DNA of 64,000 nucleotides from Duganella guangzhouensis (GTDB taxonomy: Bacteria; Pseudomonadota; Gammaproteobacteria; Burkholderiales; Burkholderiaceae_D), in assembly GCF_009674535.1 (NCBI RefSeq), contig NZ_WKJK01000008.1, positions 62,001-126,000 of the forward strand, read 5' to 3'. Both the position numbers and the translations under genes were made by a program. Numbering within the stretch: the first letter of the stretch is position 1; the number at the start of each line of letters is the position of its first letter. Under the pieces are notes generated by a model, which was given only the letters and a program-made list of their open reading frames with translations, was not told the origin of the DNA and did not search any database. Shown piece after piece: positions 1-10,840 of this stretch.

Positions 1-2
1 CG

Positions 3-611
3 CACCGGCTGCTGGCATTGGCCGAGCAGTTCGACTTCTGGCTGGTGGAGGACGATATCTACCGCGAGCTGGCGCCGCGCGGCGAGGCGTCGCTGGCGGC
101 CATGGATGGCTTGCGGCGCGTGATCCGCGTCGGCAGCTTTTCCAAGACGTTGTCGCCGGTGCTGCGGGTCGGCTCGATCTGCGCCTCGTCGTCATTGATA
201 CCGGAGCTGCTGCGGGTGAAGATGCTGGCCGGCCTCACCACCTCCGAGATCAACGAGCGCGCCGTTTATCACGCCATCACCGCTCGCCCCTACAAGCGCA
301 TGGTGGACAAGCTGGTGACGCAGCTGGACGCCGGCCGCGAACGCGCCATGGCCAGTCTGCGCGACATTGGCATGACGCTGCTGGCGCGGCCGCGCGGCGG
401 CATGTTCGTCAGCGCCGGCTGGCACGACGCGCCAACGCCGGAATGGAACGGCAAGATCATCGCCGACCTGGCGCTCAAGCACGGCATCCTGTTGTCGCCG
501 TGCGACTTCTTCATGCTGCGCGCGCCGGAATCGATCTGGTTCCGCTTCAACGTCGCCTACGCAGACCACCCGCAACTACAAACCTTCCTCAAGCACATAT
601 GTCGACAGTAA
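3..611 (+). CDS. PLP-dependent aminotransferase, class I/II fold (5' end outside window)
   Basis: Only the C-terminal 202 codons are present; the frame is open from the window edge. The motif SFSKTLSP carries the lysine expected to form the Schiff base with pyridoxal phosphate, and the late WFRFNVAYA segment supplies the arginine that in fold-type I aminotransferases binds the substrate carboxylate. The style of this half (VEDDIYREL, then SFSKTLSPVLRVG) is that of the aminotransferase domain of MocR/PdxR-type GntR regulators, so the missing N-terminus may carry a winged helix, but a plain aminotransferase is equally possible. The last 13 bases overlap the start of the TetR gene downstream, which suggests one transcript. 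The substrate cannot be read from this fragment. Confidence 0.85.
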   Translation, partial: HRLLALAEQFDFWLVEDDIYRELAPRGEASLAAMDGLRRVIRVGSFSKTLSPVLRVGSICASSSLIPELLRVKMLAGLTTSEINERAVYHAITARPYKRMVDKLVTQLDAGRERAMASLRDIGMTLLARPRGGMFVSAGWHDAPTPEWNGKIIADLALKHGILLSPCDFFMLRAPESIWFRFNVAYADHPQLQTFLKHICRQ

Positions 612-1252
612 AAATCAATCGTCGCCTGCTCAATCGCGACAAGCTGGAAGCCGAGATCACCGCCGAAGCGGTGCGGGTGTTTGCCGAATTCGGTTACGAG
701 GGCACCTCGATCGCCATGGTGGCGGAAAAGGTCGGGCTGTCCAAGCAAAACCTGATGTACTACTTCCCCACCAAGCAGGCGCTGTATCAGCGCGTGCTGG
801 ACGAGGTGCTGGACGAATGGCTGGCGCGCATGGAGACGCTGGCCGCAGCCGACCAGGACCCGCGCGAAGTGCTGCGCACCTATGTGCAAGCCAAGCTGAA
901 ATTCTCGCGCGAGAATCCGTGGGCCTCGCGGGTGTATGCGATGGAAGTGATCAGCGGCGCGCCGCTGTACGGCGGCCAGATTCAGAACCGCGTGGTGCCG
1001 CTGGTGCGCAAGGATATCGAGGTGTTTGAACAGTGGATCAGCGAGGGCAAGATGGCGCCGCTGAACGCCACCCACCTGCTGTTCGCCATCTGGGCGATGA
1101 CGCAGTCCTACGCCGATTTCTCGGCGCAGATGGCGCTGGTGCTGAATCGCAAGCAGCTGACCAAAAAGGATTTCGACGATGCCGAGAAGGTCATCGTCGA
1201 TATGGTGCTGGCGGCGATTAGCGTGCCGCAGCCTTGCGGCGACGGCCGATAA
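599..1252 (+). CDS. TetR-family transcriptional regulator, RutR-like
   Basis: A 217-residue repressor-type protein. The N-terminal helix-turn-helix spans roughly residues 18-62 (TSIAMVAEKVGLSKQNLMYYF is close to the family consensus). The C-terminal ligand domain, with a segment around NPWASRVYAMEVISGAP, resembles the RutR/YcdC group, whose best studied member senses uracil. The ATG at 599 was chosen because the HTH begins soon after it; the longer open frame upstream only reads the aminotransferase gene in another frame. It overlaps the aminotransferase by 13 bases and runs 35 bases into the convergent PEP-CTERM gene. A pyrimidine-related ligand would fit the rest of the window but is inference; the TetR assignment itself is secure. 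Confidence 0.88.
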   Translation: MSTVKINRRLLNRDKLEAEITAEAVRVFAEFGYEGTSIAMVAEKVGLSKQNLMYYFPTKQALYQRVLDEVLDEWLARMETLAAADQDPREVLRTYVQAKLKFSRENPWASRVYAMEVISGAPLYGGQIQNRVVPLVRKDIEVFEQWISEGKMAPLNATHLLFAIWAMTQSYADFSAQMALVLNRKQLTKKDFDDAEKVIVDMVLAAISVPQPCGDGR

Positions 1253-2198
1253 AGCCCAGCAGACCGAGGCCGGTCAGCAGCATGGCGTAGGTATCGGCTT
1301 CCGGCACGGCGCTGACCGTCAGGCCGGTGACGTTCACCGACTGGAAGGCGTTACCGCTATTGATCTGGATGCCGGAATTCCAGTCCTTGACGATGACGTC
1401 GCCGGTGATGTGGCCGCCGCCATTGGTCACGGTGGCCAACGGCGCCAGCACGCTGGCTTCCAGGCCGACACCGTTCAGCGTCAGCGTGGTCGCCTGGTAG
1501 AAGTTGAACAGCACGTTGTAATTCGCCAGATCGGTGTAACCGCCGCTCAGCGTGGCGGTAGTGCCGCTGACGTTGAAGATAATCGTGCTATAGGTCGAGC
1601 TGTCGCTGGTGGCGCGGCTGGCCATGGTGCTGGTGATCAGATTATTGAACGTGAAGTTATTGATCGACGACAGCTGAGCGGCCGTGATGTCGATAACTTC
1701 CACCCGGTTGCCGCTGCTGGCGGTGCCGGTCACCACCAGGCCGCTGTACTGCACCACGGCGCTGGCGTTGGTGGTTGGCGTTACCGCCGCCAGCGCGGCC
1801 GAACGCTCGGCCTCGTAGGCGGCCAGCGTGTTCAGGTTGAGCGGCGCGGTGCCACCTACCTGCGGCGTCGAATAGACGCCGGCGCTGGTGATGGTGCTGC
1901 TCAGGCCAGCGTAGGTGTCGCCGTGATTGATCGAGCCACTGGTCAGGCTCAGATTGCCGCCAACGATCAGCGAGTAATGGCCCAAGGCATCCTTGTCGTT
2001 TTGATTGACCGAGTAGCTGCTCAGCGTAACATTGCCACGAGCAATGATCGAACCTTCGGTATCCGAGCCGGAAGAGGTGAAATTGCCCAACGTGAACACG
2101 TTCGCGCCGTTCAGACCCAAGTTCAACGTGGCCGCGTGCGCGGTTCCCAGGGAAGCGAGTGCAATAGTAACGGCTGCTGCTGCGAGTTTCATCGACAT
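1218..2198 (-). CDS. PEP-CTERM sorting domain protein, choice-of-anchor A type
   Basis: A 326-residue exported protein. It has a hydrophobic signal peptide (residues 1 to about 24, ending in THAA), a repetitive serine/threonine/asparagine-rich body typical of choice-of-anchor A proteins, and a C-terminal PEP-CTERM signal: VPEADTYAMLL, a hydrophobic helix, then an RRRK cluster. In known systems this tail is recognised by an exosortase, which removes it and sends the protein to the surface or biofilm matrix. The ATG at 2198 has a GAGG ribosome site eight bases upstream and starts the signal peptide; an upstream in-frame ATG would add 19 residues that do not fit. No exosortase gene lies in this window. 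Its 3' end overlaps the TetR gene by 35 bases, tail to tail. Confidence 0.85.
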   Translation of the reverse strand: MSMKLAAAAVTIALASLGTAHAATLNLGLNGANVFTLGNFTSSGSDTEGSIIARGNVTLSSYSVNQNDKDALGHYSLIVGGNLSLTSGSINHGDTYAGLSSTITSAGVYSTPQVGGTAPLNLNTLAAYEAERSAALAAVTPTTNASAVVQYSGLVVTGTASSGNRVEVIDITAAQLSSINNFTFNNLITSTMASRATSDSSTYSTIIFNVSGTTATLSGGYTDLANYNVLFNFYQATTLTLNGVGLEASVLAPLATVTNGGGHITGDVIVKDWNSGIQINSGNAFQSVNVTGLTVSAVPEADTYAMLLTGLGLLGFIGRRRKAAAR

Positions 2199-2231
2199 GG
2201 CAATTACCTCATGGAAATTTGTATTGTATGT

Positions 2232-2260
2232 ATTGTATATAAAAATTTGTTCCATGCCAA
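2232..2260 (-). promoter_or_regulatory. Probable sigma-70 promoter for the PEP-CTERM gene
   Basis: Read on the minus strand, TTGGCA and TACAAT are separated by exactly 17 bases, a near-consensus -35/-10 pair. The -10 ends about 34 bases upstream of the PEP-CTERM start codon at 2198, leaving a short leader. The surrounding 90 bases are far more AT-rich than the coding DNA. Confidence 0.6.
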
Positions 2261-2292
2261 TGAAAATGGTGTTTGTTACAATTCAAGTTAAT

Positions 2293-2883
2293 ATGAATAA
2301 TCTTCCCTCTTCCTGGGCGCCTTTCGCCCTGCATACTCCGCGCCTGACATTGCGCTTCCTCACCGCCGATGACGCCGACAGTTTGTTCCCGCTGTTTAGC
2401 GACCCGGAGACGCTGCGCTACTGGAGCAGCGTGGCCTGGCTCCATCCCGACCAGGCCCGCGCCAACATCGAGCAGACGCTGCAAGGCTATCGGGACGGCA
2501 GCAGCCTGCGCCTGGGGCTGGTGCTGCGCGACGGCGATCAGGCCGGCGCGCTGATCGGCACCGTCACCCTGTACGAGTTCGACCGCCGCAACCACCGCTG
2601 CGACATCGGCTACATGCTGGGCCGGCCATACTGGGGCCAACGCTACATGCAGGAGGCGCTACCGGCGGTCATCAGCCACGCTTTCGGTCCGCTGGAACTG
2701 CACCGTATCCAAGCCGATATCCATCCTGATAACATTGCCTCCGAGCGGCTGCTGCAAAGCCTGCATTTCCAGCGTGAAGGCCATCTGCGCGAGCGCTGGT
2801 TCGTCGGCGACGAAATCTCCGACAGCATCATCTACGGGCTGTTGCGGCGCGACTGGCAAGCCGCCGTTCATCCGGCACAATAA
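2293..2883 (+). CDS. GNAT-family N-acetyltransferase, RimJ/RimL-like
   Basis: A 196-residue acetyltransferase of the Acetyltransf_3 type. It opens with the strand LHTPRLTLRFLTADDA usual for RimJ/RimL-like enzymes, has the acetyl-CoA-binding region around IGYMLGRPYWGQRYMQEAL (residues about 108-126), and ends with the ASERLLQSLHFQREG motif near residue 155. Members acetylate protein N-termini, amino acids or small molecules; the substrate is not predictable here. The ATG at 2293 is preferred because homologous sequence begins directly after it, while the open frame upstream reads antisense to the PEP-CTERM gene. It is divergent from that gene with a 94-base shared promoter region. Confidence 0.85.
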   Translation: MNNLPSSWAPFALHTPRLTLRFLTADDADSLFPLFSDPETLRYWSSVAWLHPDQARANIEQTLQGYRDGSSLRLGLVLRDGDQAGALIGTVTLYEFDRRNHRCDIGYMLGRPYWGQRYMQEALPAVISHAFGPLELHRIQADIHPDNIASERLLQSLHFQREGHLRERWFVGDEISDSIIYGLLRRDWQAAVHPAQ

Positions 2884-2984
2884 CCGGCCAGCCCCGCCAA
2901 ATTGCAGTTGATCGGAATCCGCTGCGGCAGTTGCCGCCGCTTTGTTACAGTGACCTCATCGCAACACTTTTATGGAGACACCAA

Positions 2985-3236
2985 ATGGACAAAGTAAGCG
3001 CCCTGTTCAATGAAATCTTTGAAGCCTTCATGCGCACGCTGCGCTTTGGCGTCGGACTGATCGGCCGCATGTCGCCGCAAGCCCTGCTGGGCGCGGCGCT
3101 GGTGCTGGCCTTCATTTGCTCGATCCTGCCGCTGGCCCTGACGCTGTTTGTGGTATTCCTGCTGATTAAGCTGGCGGTCGGCGCCTGCTTCCTCAACCGC
3201 CGCCAGCGCCCTACGCCGTACAAGGATGTTGAATGA
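2985..3236 (+). CDS. Small membrane protein of unknown function
   Basis: An 83-residue protein that I cannot assign to a named family. One long hydrophobic stretch (about residues 29-63) could form one long or two short membrane segments, followed by a basic tail containing RRQRPTP. A GGAGA ribosome site lies about six bases before the ATG at 2985. Its stop codon overlaps the start of the histidine kinase gene (ATGA at 3233-3236), so it is very probably translationally coupled to the two-component system. A role as an accessory or modulator of that kinase is a guess from position only. Confidence 0.75.
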   Translation: MDKVSALFNEIFEAFMRTLRFGVGLIGRMSPQALLGAALVLAFICSILPLALTLFVVFLLIKLAVGACFLNRRQRPTPYKDVE

Positions 3237-4162
3237 AAAAGAATAAGCTGGCCCAGGCCGGCTACAACAACGCCAAGACCTTGCTGGACATCGTGCGCGA
3301 GATCGGTGACACCGCCATCACCCTGTGGTGGCGCTTCTTCGACTGGCTGGCCCAGGTCGAGTGGCGCAAGCTGATGATGATCTGGCTGCTGTTGCTGCTG
3401 TTTAGCCTGACGCCGTTGGGCCTGTCCAAGCAGGCGGTGTTGTTTATCGCCGTCTCGGCCGGCCTGAAGATTCTGGCCGGCGGCAAGCGCAAAGCCGAGC
3501 TGAACGCGCGCGACGCCGAATCGCATGCCGACGAGGAAGGCATGGAGCGGCGCGTGGTGGAGGCGCGCATGGCGGCGCTGCAAGCCCAGGTCGAGCCGCA
3601 TTTTCTGTTCAACACCCTGGCGCTGATCGGCCAGTTGATCGAGACCGATCCGCCGCAGGCCGCCCGCATCCACCAGAACCTGATCGACTACCTGCGCGCC
3701 ACGCTGCCGCAGATGCGCGCCAAGGGCGCCGGCACGCTGGGCCGGCAAATCGAAATGTCGCGCGCCTACCTGGCCATCATGCAAGCCCGCATGCGCTCGC
3801 GGCTGGCGGTGTCGATCGACGTGCCGGACGAGATGCTGAGCGCCACTTTCCCGGTGATGATGCTGCAGATCTTGATTGAAAACGCCATCAAGCACGGGCT
3901 GGAGCCGAAGATCGACGGCGGCCGCATCGACCTCCGCGCCAGCGTGGAAAACCAGATGCTACAGGTCGACGTGATCGACGACGGCATCGGCTTCAACCAC
4001 TTTGCCGGCGACGGCCTCGGTCTGGCCAATGTGCGCGAGCGCTTGCGCATCCAGTACGGCAACCGCGCCCAGCTGGTGATCGAAGCGCCGCTCACCGGCG
4101 GCACCCGCGCCAGCATCCGCGTGCCCTACGCCCCCGACATTTTTGCCGCGAGTCCCAAATGA
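3233..4162 (+). CDS. LytS-family sensor histidine kinase
   Basis: A 309-residue kinase of the His_kinase (LytS/YehU) type. A hydrophobic segment at about residues 48-80 anchors it with almost no periplasmic part, so there is no obvious extracellular sensor domain. The phosphoacceptor motif PHFLFN places His at residue 123; the ATPase domain has LIENAIKHG (N box), DDGIGF (G1) and GLGLANVRERL (G2), so it looks catalytically complete. It overlaps the small membrane protein upstream and the response regulator downstream by four bases each (ATGA), forming a three-gene unit. The stimulus is unknown; the small coupled membrane protein may contribute to sensing. Confidence 0.92.
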   Translation: MKKNKLAQAGYNNAKTLLDIVREIGDTAITLWWRFFDWLAQVEWRKLMMIWLLLLLFSLTPLGLSKQAVLFIAVSAGLKILAGGKRKAELNARDAESHADEEGMERRVVEARMAALQAQVEPHFLFNTLALIGQLIETDPPQAARIHQNLIDYLRATLPQMRAKGAGTLGRQIEMSRAYLAIMQARMRSRLAVSIDVPDEMLSATFPVMMLQILIENAIKHGLEPKIDGGRIDLRASVENQMLQVDVIDDGIGFNHFAGDGLGLANVRERLRIQYGNRAQLVIEAPLTGGTRASIRVPYAPDIFAASPK

Positions 4163-4923
4163 GCCGCCCTACCGCCCTGATCGCCGACGATGAAGAAGGC
4201 ATGCGCCAGCAATTGCGCAGCCGCTTGCAGGATGCGTGGCCGGCGCTGGAGATTGTGGCCGAAGCCGCCAACGGCATCGAAGCCGTGGCGCTGGCCGGCC
4301 AGCACCAGCCGGACATCGTGTTTCTCGACATCCGCATGCCCGGCCTGTCCGGGATTGAAGCGGCGCGCATGCTGTTCAACCGCTGCCACCTGGTGTTTGT
4401 CACCGCTTACGACCAGTACGCGATCGAAGCGTTTGAACAGGGTGCGCTGGATTATCTGCTCAAGCCGGTGGGCGGCGAGCGCCTGAAAACCACCTGCACC
4501 CGGCTGCAAGCGCTGATCGGCCATCAGCCGTCCAACATCGAGCGCCAGCTGAGCCAGTTGCTAACGCACCACAGCAAGCCGACGGCGGCAGCGCCCGAAT
4601 ACCTGCGCTGGATCCAGGCCGTGGTGGGCGCCAATCTGCGCATGATTTCCACCCGCGAAGTATTGTTCTTCCAGGCCGACGAAAAATACACCCGCGTGCA
4701 AACCGAACAGTCGGAAGTGCTGATCCGCAAGACGCTGAAAGAGCTGGCGGACGAGCTGGACCCAAACGAATTCTGGCGCATCCACCGCTCCACGCTGGTG
4801 CGGGTCGACGCCATTCAGGAAGTCACGCGCGACCTGCGCGGACGGCAAATGGTCCGCATCCGCAACCACCCGGAGCTGCTGGAAGTGAGTCGCGGCCACA
4901 CTCATTTATTCCAGCAAATGTAA
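4159..4923 (+). CDS. LytTR-family response regulator
   Basis: A 254-residue regulator with an N-terminal receiver domain (residues 1 to about 120; phosphoacceptor Asp57 in VFLDIRMPG, acidic pair at 10-11) and a C-terminal LytTR DNA-binding domain (about 150-254; FQADEKYTRVQ and FWRIHRSTLV are characteristic). LytTR domains bind DNA through a beta-fold rather than an HTH. It is the partner of the kinase it overlaps. Family members such as YehT/YpdB control few targets, often a transporter or the neighbouring genes. The target here is unknown; the VOC gene 56 bases downstream is on the same strand but has its own ribosome site and a possible promoter. Confidence 0.93.
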   Translation: MSRPTALIADDEEGMRQQLRSRLQDAWPALEIVAEAANGIEAVALAGQHQPDIVFLDIRMPGLSGIEAARMLFNRCHLVFVTAYDQYAIEAFEQGALDYLLKPVGGERLKTTCTRLQALIGHQPSNIERQLSQLLTHHSKPTAAAPEYLRWIQAVVGANLRMISTREVLFFQADEKYTRVQTEQSEVLIRKTLKELADELDPNEFWRIHRSTLVRVDAIQEVTRDLRGRQMVRIRNHPELLEVSRGHTHLFQQM

Positions 4924-4979
4924 CGCAGGGCGCTGATGGCTCGGCGTATACTGGCTATTCTCACTCAAGGGAGGGAACG

Positions 4980-7028
<2,049 letters not shown>

Positions 7029-7032
<4 letters not shown>

Positions 7033-8354
7033 GGACGGATCGTGCGATAGATGACAGGGTTGGCAGCAGGTGCTGCATCGGTGATCTGGTAAGCCGCCTG
7101 GATTTCGCGGATCGCCTGCTCGGCCGCTTGCTGGGTGCGCGCGTGCACCATCGCCAGCGGCTGGCCGGCTTCGATCTTGTCGCCCAGGCCAGCCAGATCG
7201 GTCAGACCGACCGCGAAGTCGATCGGATCGGCGGCACGGCGACGGCCACCACCCAGCGATACCACCGCCAGGCCGATATCGCGGCAGTTGGTCGACGCGG
7301 CATAACCCGACGTCAGCGCAGGCGCCGGTACGATGATCGGCGAACGTTCCAGGTACTTGTCCGGATTGTCCATCAGATCGGCAGGACCGCCCAGCGCCAC
7401 CACCATGCGCGCGAAGCGCTCGGCCGCTTCGCCGCTGTCCAGCGATGCCTGCAGCTTGGCGCGCGCTTCTTCTTCGGTGGCGGCCAGCTTGCCCAGCACC
7501 AGCATCTCGGCGCACAGCGCCATGGTCACTTCGTGCAGACGCGCTGGACGCGACTTGCCACTCAGGTAGTCGATCGCGCCGCGCACTTCAACCGCGTTAC
7601 CGGCATACGGTGCCAGCGATTCGTTCATGTCGGTCAGGATGGCCGAGGTCATCATGCCGGCGCCATTGCCGACCTTGACGATGCTGTCCGCCAGCTCCAC
7701 CGATTTCTCGTAAGTCGGCATGAACGCGCCGCTGCCAACCTTGACGTCCATCGCCAGCGCATCCAGGCCGGCCGACAGTTTTTTCGACAGGATCGAGCCG
7801 GTAATCATGGCCACCGACTCCACCGTCGCGGTCACGTCGCGCACGCCGTAGAAGATCTTGTCCGACGGTGCCAGCGACGAAGTCTGGCCGATGATGGCGA
7901 CGCCGACTTCCTTCACCACCTTGCGGAACAGCGCATTGTCCGGCACCGTGGTGTAGCCAGGGATGGAATCGAACTTGTCCAGCGTGCCGCCGGTGTGGCC
8001 CAGGCCACGGCCGGAAATCATCGGCACATAGCCGCCACAAGCCGCCACCATAGGGCCGAGCAGCAGCGACACCACGTCACCGACGCCGCCGGTGGAGTGC
8101 TTGTCGACCACCGGGCCGTTCAGGTCCAGCGAGCGCCAGTCCAGCACTTCGCCGGAATCGCGCATGGCCAGCGTGAAGGCGACGCGTTCGTCCATGCTCA
8201 TGTCGTTGAAGTAGACCGCCATCGCCAGCGCGGCGATCTGGCTTTCGGTCACGCGGCCCGAGGTGATGCCGCCAACGAAGAACTGGATCTCTTCGGCCGA
8301 CAGAATGCCGCCGTCGCGCTTTTTGCGGATGATCTCTTGAGGTAGGTAGGACAT
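7029..8354 (-). CDS. deoA: Thymidine phosphorylase
   Basis: A 441-residue pyrimidine nucleoside phosphorylase, full length for DeoA. It splits thymidine or deoxyuridine with phosphate into the free base and 2-deoxyribose-1-phosphate. The family signature is clear: [12 protein letters not shown] (phosphate-binding, near residues 82-93) and [14 protein letters not shown] (near 117-130). The C-terminal domain with [19 protein letters not shown] is also typical. It lies 91 bases after the aldehyde dehydrogenase gene, with a strong hairpin between them, and overlaps cdd downstream. Its product enters the same pathway as the DeoB and DeoC steps encoded upstream. Confidence 0.97.
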
Positions 8355-8394
8355 GGAATGCTCCGTTTAAATCGAGGTATTTTTTAAGTGCGAT

Positions 8395-8426
8395 GGGCCG
8401 GCGCCCGAAAATCGGAGCGCCGGCCC
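8395..8426 (-). promoter_or_regulatory. Strong intercistronic hairpin between the ALDH and deoA genes
   Basis: Ten perfectly paired GC-rich bases (8395-8404 with 8417-8426) enclose a 12-base loop that can itself pair weakly. There is no T-run on either strand, so it is not a standard intrinsic terminator. It lies inside the operon and could protect or process the transcript, giving different levels of the upstream and downstream genes. Confidence 0.5.
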
Positions 8427-8445
8427 TCGCCGTCCCGCAGCGCGA

Positions 8446-10827
8446 TTAAACGCCGTACGGAATCCAGATGTTTTTCACTTGCGATGCCTGCGCCAACACG
8501 GCACGACCGCCCGACTGCGCGGTGCTGTACCAGTCGCGGCCTTTGGCGCCACCGACCCAGGTCCGCTTCAGCGTCGCCGCCGACAGGCGCTCCACTTCAG
8601 CACAGCCTTCGGCCGAACCGTCGTGACGCCATACCGCATCGATATCGCCATGGGTCGCCAGCGTGCGCGCCAACTCGTCGGCCGAACCGGTAACGATATT
8701 GACCACACCGCCCGGCAGATCCGACGTATCGAACACCTGATACAGATCGGTAGCCGACAGCGGATGCGCTTCCGACGGCACCACCACCACGCGGTTACCC
8801 AGCGCGATCGCCGGCGCCACCAGCGAGATGAAGCCCAGCAGCGGCGCCTCGTTCGGGCACACGATACCAATCACACCCAGCGGCTCATTCAGCGCCACGG
8901 TAATGCCGTGCATCGGCGGCTGATGCGCCAGGCCGTCGTACTTGTCGGCCCACGCGGCGTAGTAGAACAGACGCTCGATCGACGCCTGCACTTCCTTCTC
9001 GGCGTTCTTGGTGCCGGTCATGGCGGCGATGCGGGCGGCGAATTCCTCGCCGCGCGCGGCCAGGTTTTCAGCGATGTAGTACAGCACCTGTGCGCGATTA
9101 TGCGCGGTGGCCTTGGTCCAGCCGCCGGCTTTGTGCGCGGCTTCCACGGCGTTGCGGATGTCCTTGCGGCTGCCCTCGCCCACTTCGGCGATGAAGGCGC
9201 CATCGGCACCGTGGATCGCACGGCTGTAGGCGCCGTCAGGGCGGGCTTGTTTGCCGCCGATGTACAGCTTGGCGGTACGGTCGATGGCGAAAGCGCCGCC
9301 GGTCGACGGTGCGGCTTTCGCCTTGGCTTTCGGCTCGACCAGCGGTGCGGCCGGACGCGCATCTTCCGACAGTGCCGTCATGTACTCGTACATGCCTTCG
9401 CGGCCGCCTTCACGGCCGTAGCCGGATTCGCGGTAGCCACCGAAGCCGCAAGCGGCGTCGAACTGATTGGCGGTGTTAATCCACACCACGCCAGCCTTGA
9501 TCGCAGGCGCGACGTCCAGCGCCAGCGAAATATTCTCGGTCCACACGCAAGCAGCCAGGCCGTACACGGTGTTGTTCGCCAGTTGTACCGCTTCCGGCGG
9601 AGTGCGGAAGCTCATCGCCACCAGCACCGGGCCAAAGATCTCGGCCTGCGCCACGGCGGCGGCGGTCGAGGCGCCGGTGATCAGGGTTGGCGGGAACCAC
9701 GAGCCATCGGCTGGCAGTTCGCACGCTGGCTGGTACACGGTGCAGCCTTCGTCGCGCGCCGATTGCACCAGACCTTCAATACGCTGCTTCTGCACCGGGT
9801 CGACCAGCGCGCCGATGTCGATCGATTTTTCCAGCGGCGAGCCGAGGGTCAGCTTGTCCATGCGGGCACGCAGCTTGGTCAGGAATTTATCCTGCACCGA
9901 TTCCTGCACCAGCAGGCGCGAACCGGCGCAGCACACCTGGCCCTGATTGAACCAGATCGAATCGACCAGGCCCTCAATCGCGGCATCCAGGTCAGCATCT
10001 TCGAATACGATGAACGGCGACTTGCCGCCCAGTTCCAGCGACAGCTTCTTGCCGCTGCCGGCGGTGGCTTCGCGGATCAAACGACCGACTTCGGTCGAAC
10101 CGGTGAAGGCCAGCTTGTCGATGCCCGCGTGCTTGACGATGGCTTCACCCACGCGGCCATCGCCGGTGATGATGTTGACCACACCGGCCGGCACGCCAGC
10201 CTGCACGCAGATGTCGGCGAACAGCATCGCGGTCAGCGAGGTGAATTCGGCCGGCTTGAAGACCACGGTGTTACCGGCGGCCAGCGCCGGCGCGATTTTC
10301 CACGCCAGCATCAGCAGCGGGAAGTTCCACGGCACGATCTGGCCGACCACACCCACGGCGCGGTAGTCGGCGAATTCTTCGGCTTGCAGCTGCGCCCAGC
10401 CAGCGTGATGGTAGAAGTGGCGTGCCACCAGCGGCAGATCGACATCGCGGGTTTCGCGGATGGTCTTGCCGTTGTCTAGCGTTTCCAGCACCGCGAACAG
10501 GCGCGCGTGCTTTTGCATCAGGCGCGCGATCGCGTACATGATCTTGGCGCGGCCATGGCCGCCCAGTGCTTGCCAGCCCGGTTGCGCGGCACGCGCGGCG
10601 GCGACGGCGCGGTCGACGTCTTCGGCGCTGCCCTGGGTCAGGTCGGCCAGCTTGCTGCCATCGGCCGGATTGATGGAGGCGAACAGCTCACCGGCCGCGC
10701 TCCACTCGTTGTTGATAAACAGGCCGAATTGACGGCCACGTTGTTCCAGCCACGCTTGCGCTTCTTTGGTGCTTTCCGGTGCTGGGCCGTATTCCATAGT
10801 ATTCAGGATCTCTTTAATTGATGGCAT
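8446..10827 (-). CDS. Two-domain aldehyde dehydrogenase, ALDH16-like
   Basis: A 793-residue protein made of a full NAD(P)-dependent aldehyde dehydrogenase domain (about residues 30-490) and a shorter second ALDH-like domain (about 520-793). The first keeps the catalytic machinery: Cys299 in NQGQVCCAG, general-base Glu265 in LELGGK, and the FTGSTEVG cofactor segment. The second has the PLGVIGIVCPNEAP and AIALGNRVVV segments but no catalytic cysteine motif and is cut short. This architecture and length match the ALDH16 family of bacteria. It lies between deoC and deoA, so oxidation of the acetaldehyde made by DeoC to acetate is the natural role. That substrate is inference from context; the two-domain structure is visible. 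Confidence 0.9.
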   Translation of the reverse strand: MPSIKEILNTMEYGPAPESTKEAQAWLEQRGRQFGLFINNEWSAAGELFASINPADGSKLADLTQGSAEDVDRAVAAARAAQPGWQALGGHGRAKIMYAIARLMQKHARLFAVLETLDNGKTIRETRDVDLPLVARHFYHHAGWAQLQAEEFADYRAVGVVGQIVPWNFPLLMLAWKIAPALAAGNTVVFKPAEFTSLTAMLFADICVQAGVPAGVVNIITGDGRVGEAIVKHAGIDKLAFTGSTEVGRLIREATAGSGKKLSLELGGKSPFIVFEDADLDAAIEGLVDSIWFNQGQVCCAGSRLLVQESVQDKFLTKLRARMDKLTLGSPLEKSIDIGALVDPVQKQRIEGLVQSARDEGCTVYQPACELPADGSWFPPTLITGASTAAAVAQAEIFGPVLVAMSFRTPPEAVQLANNTVYGLAACVWTENISLALDVAPAIKAGVVWINTANQFDAACGFGGYRESGYGREGGREGMYEYMTALSEDARPAAPLVEPKAKAKAAPSTGGAFAIDRTAKLYIGGKQARPDGAYSRAIHGADGAFIAEVGEGSRKDIRNAVEAAHKAGGWTKATAHNRAQVLYYIAENLAARGEEFAARIAAMTGTKNAEKEVQASIERLFYYAAWADKYDGLAHQPPMHGITVALNEPLGVIGIVCPNEAPLLGFISLVAPAIALGNRVVVVPSEAHPLSATDLYQVFDTSDLPGGVVNIVTGSADELARTLATHGDIDAVWRHDGSAEGCAEVERLSAATLKRTWVGGAKGRDWYSTAQSGGRAVLAQASQVKNIWIPYGV

Positions 10828-10840
10828 GACGTGTCCGTAA

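Noticed and set aside
8479..10479. A 666-codon antisense frame over the ALDH gene
   Set aside because: The translation is a low-complexity run rich in arginine, histidine and glutamine, typical of reverse reading of GC-rich genes, while the minus strand encodes a clear two-domain ALDH.
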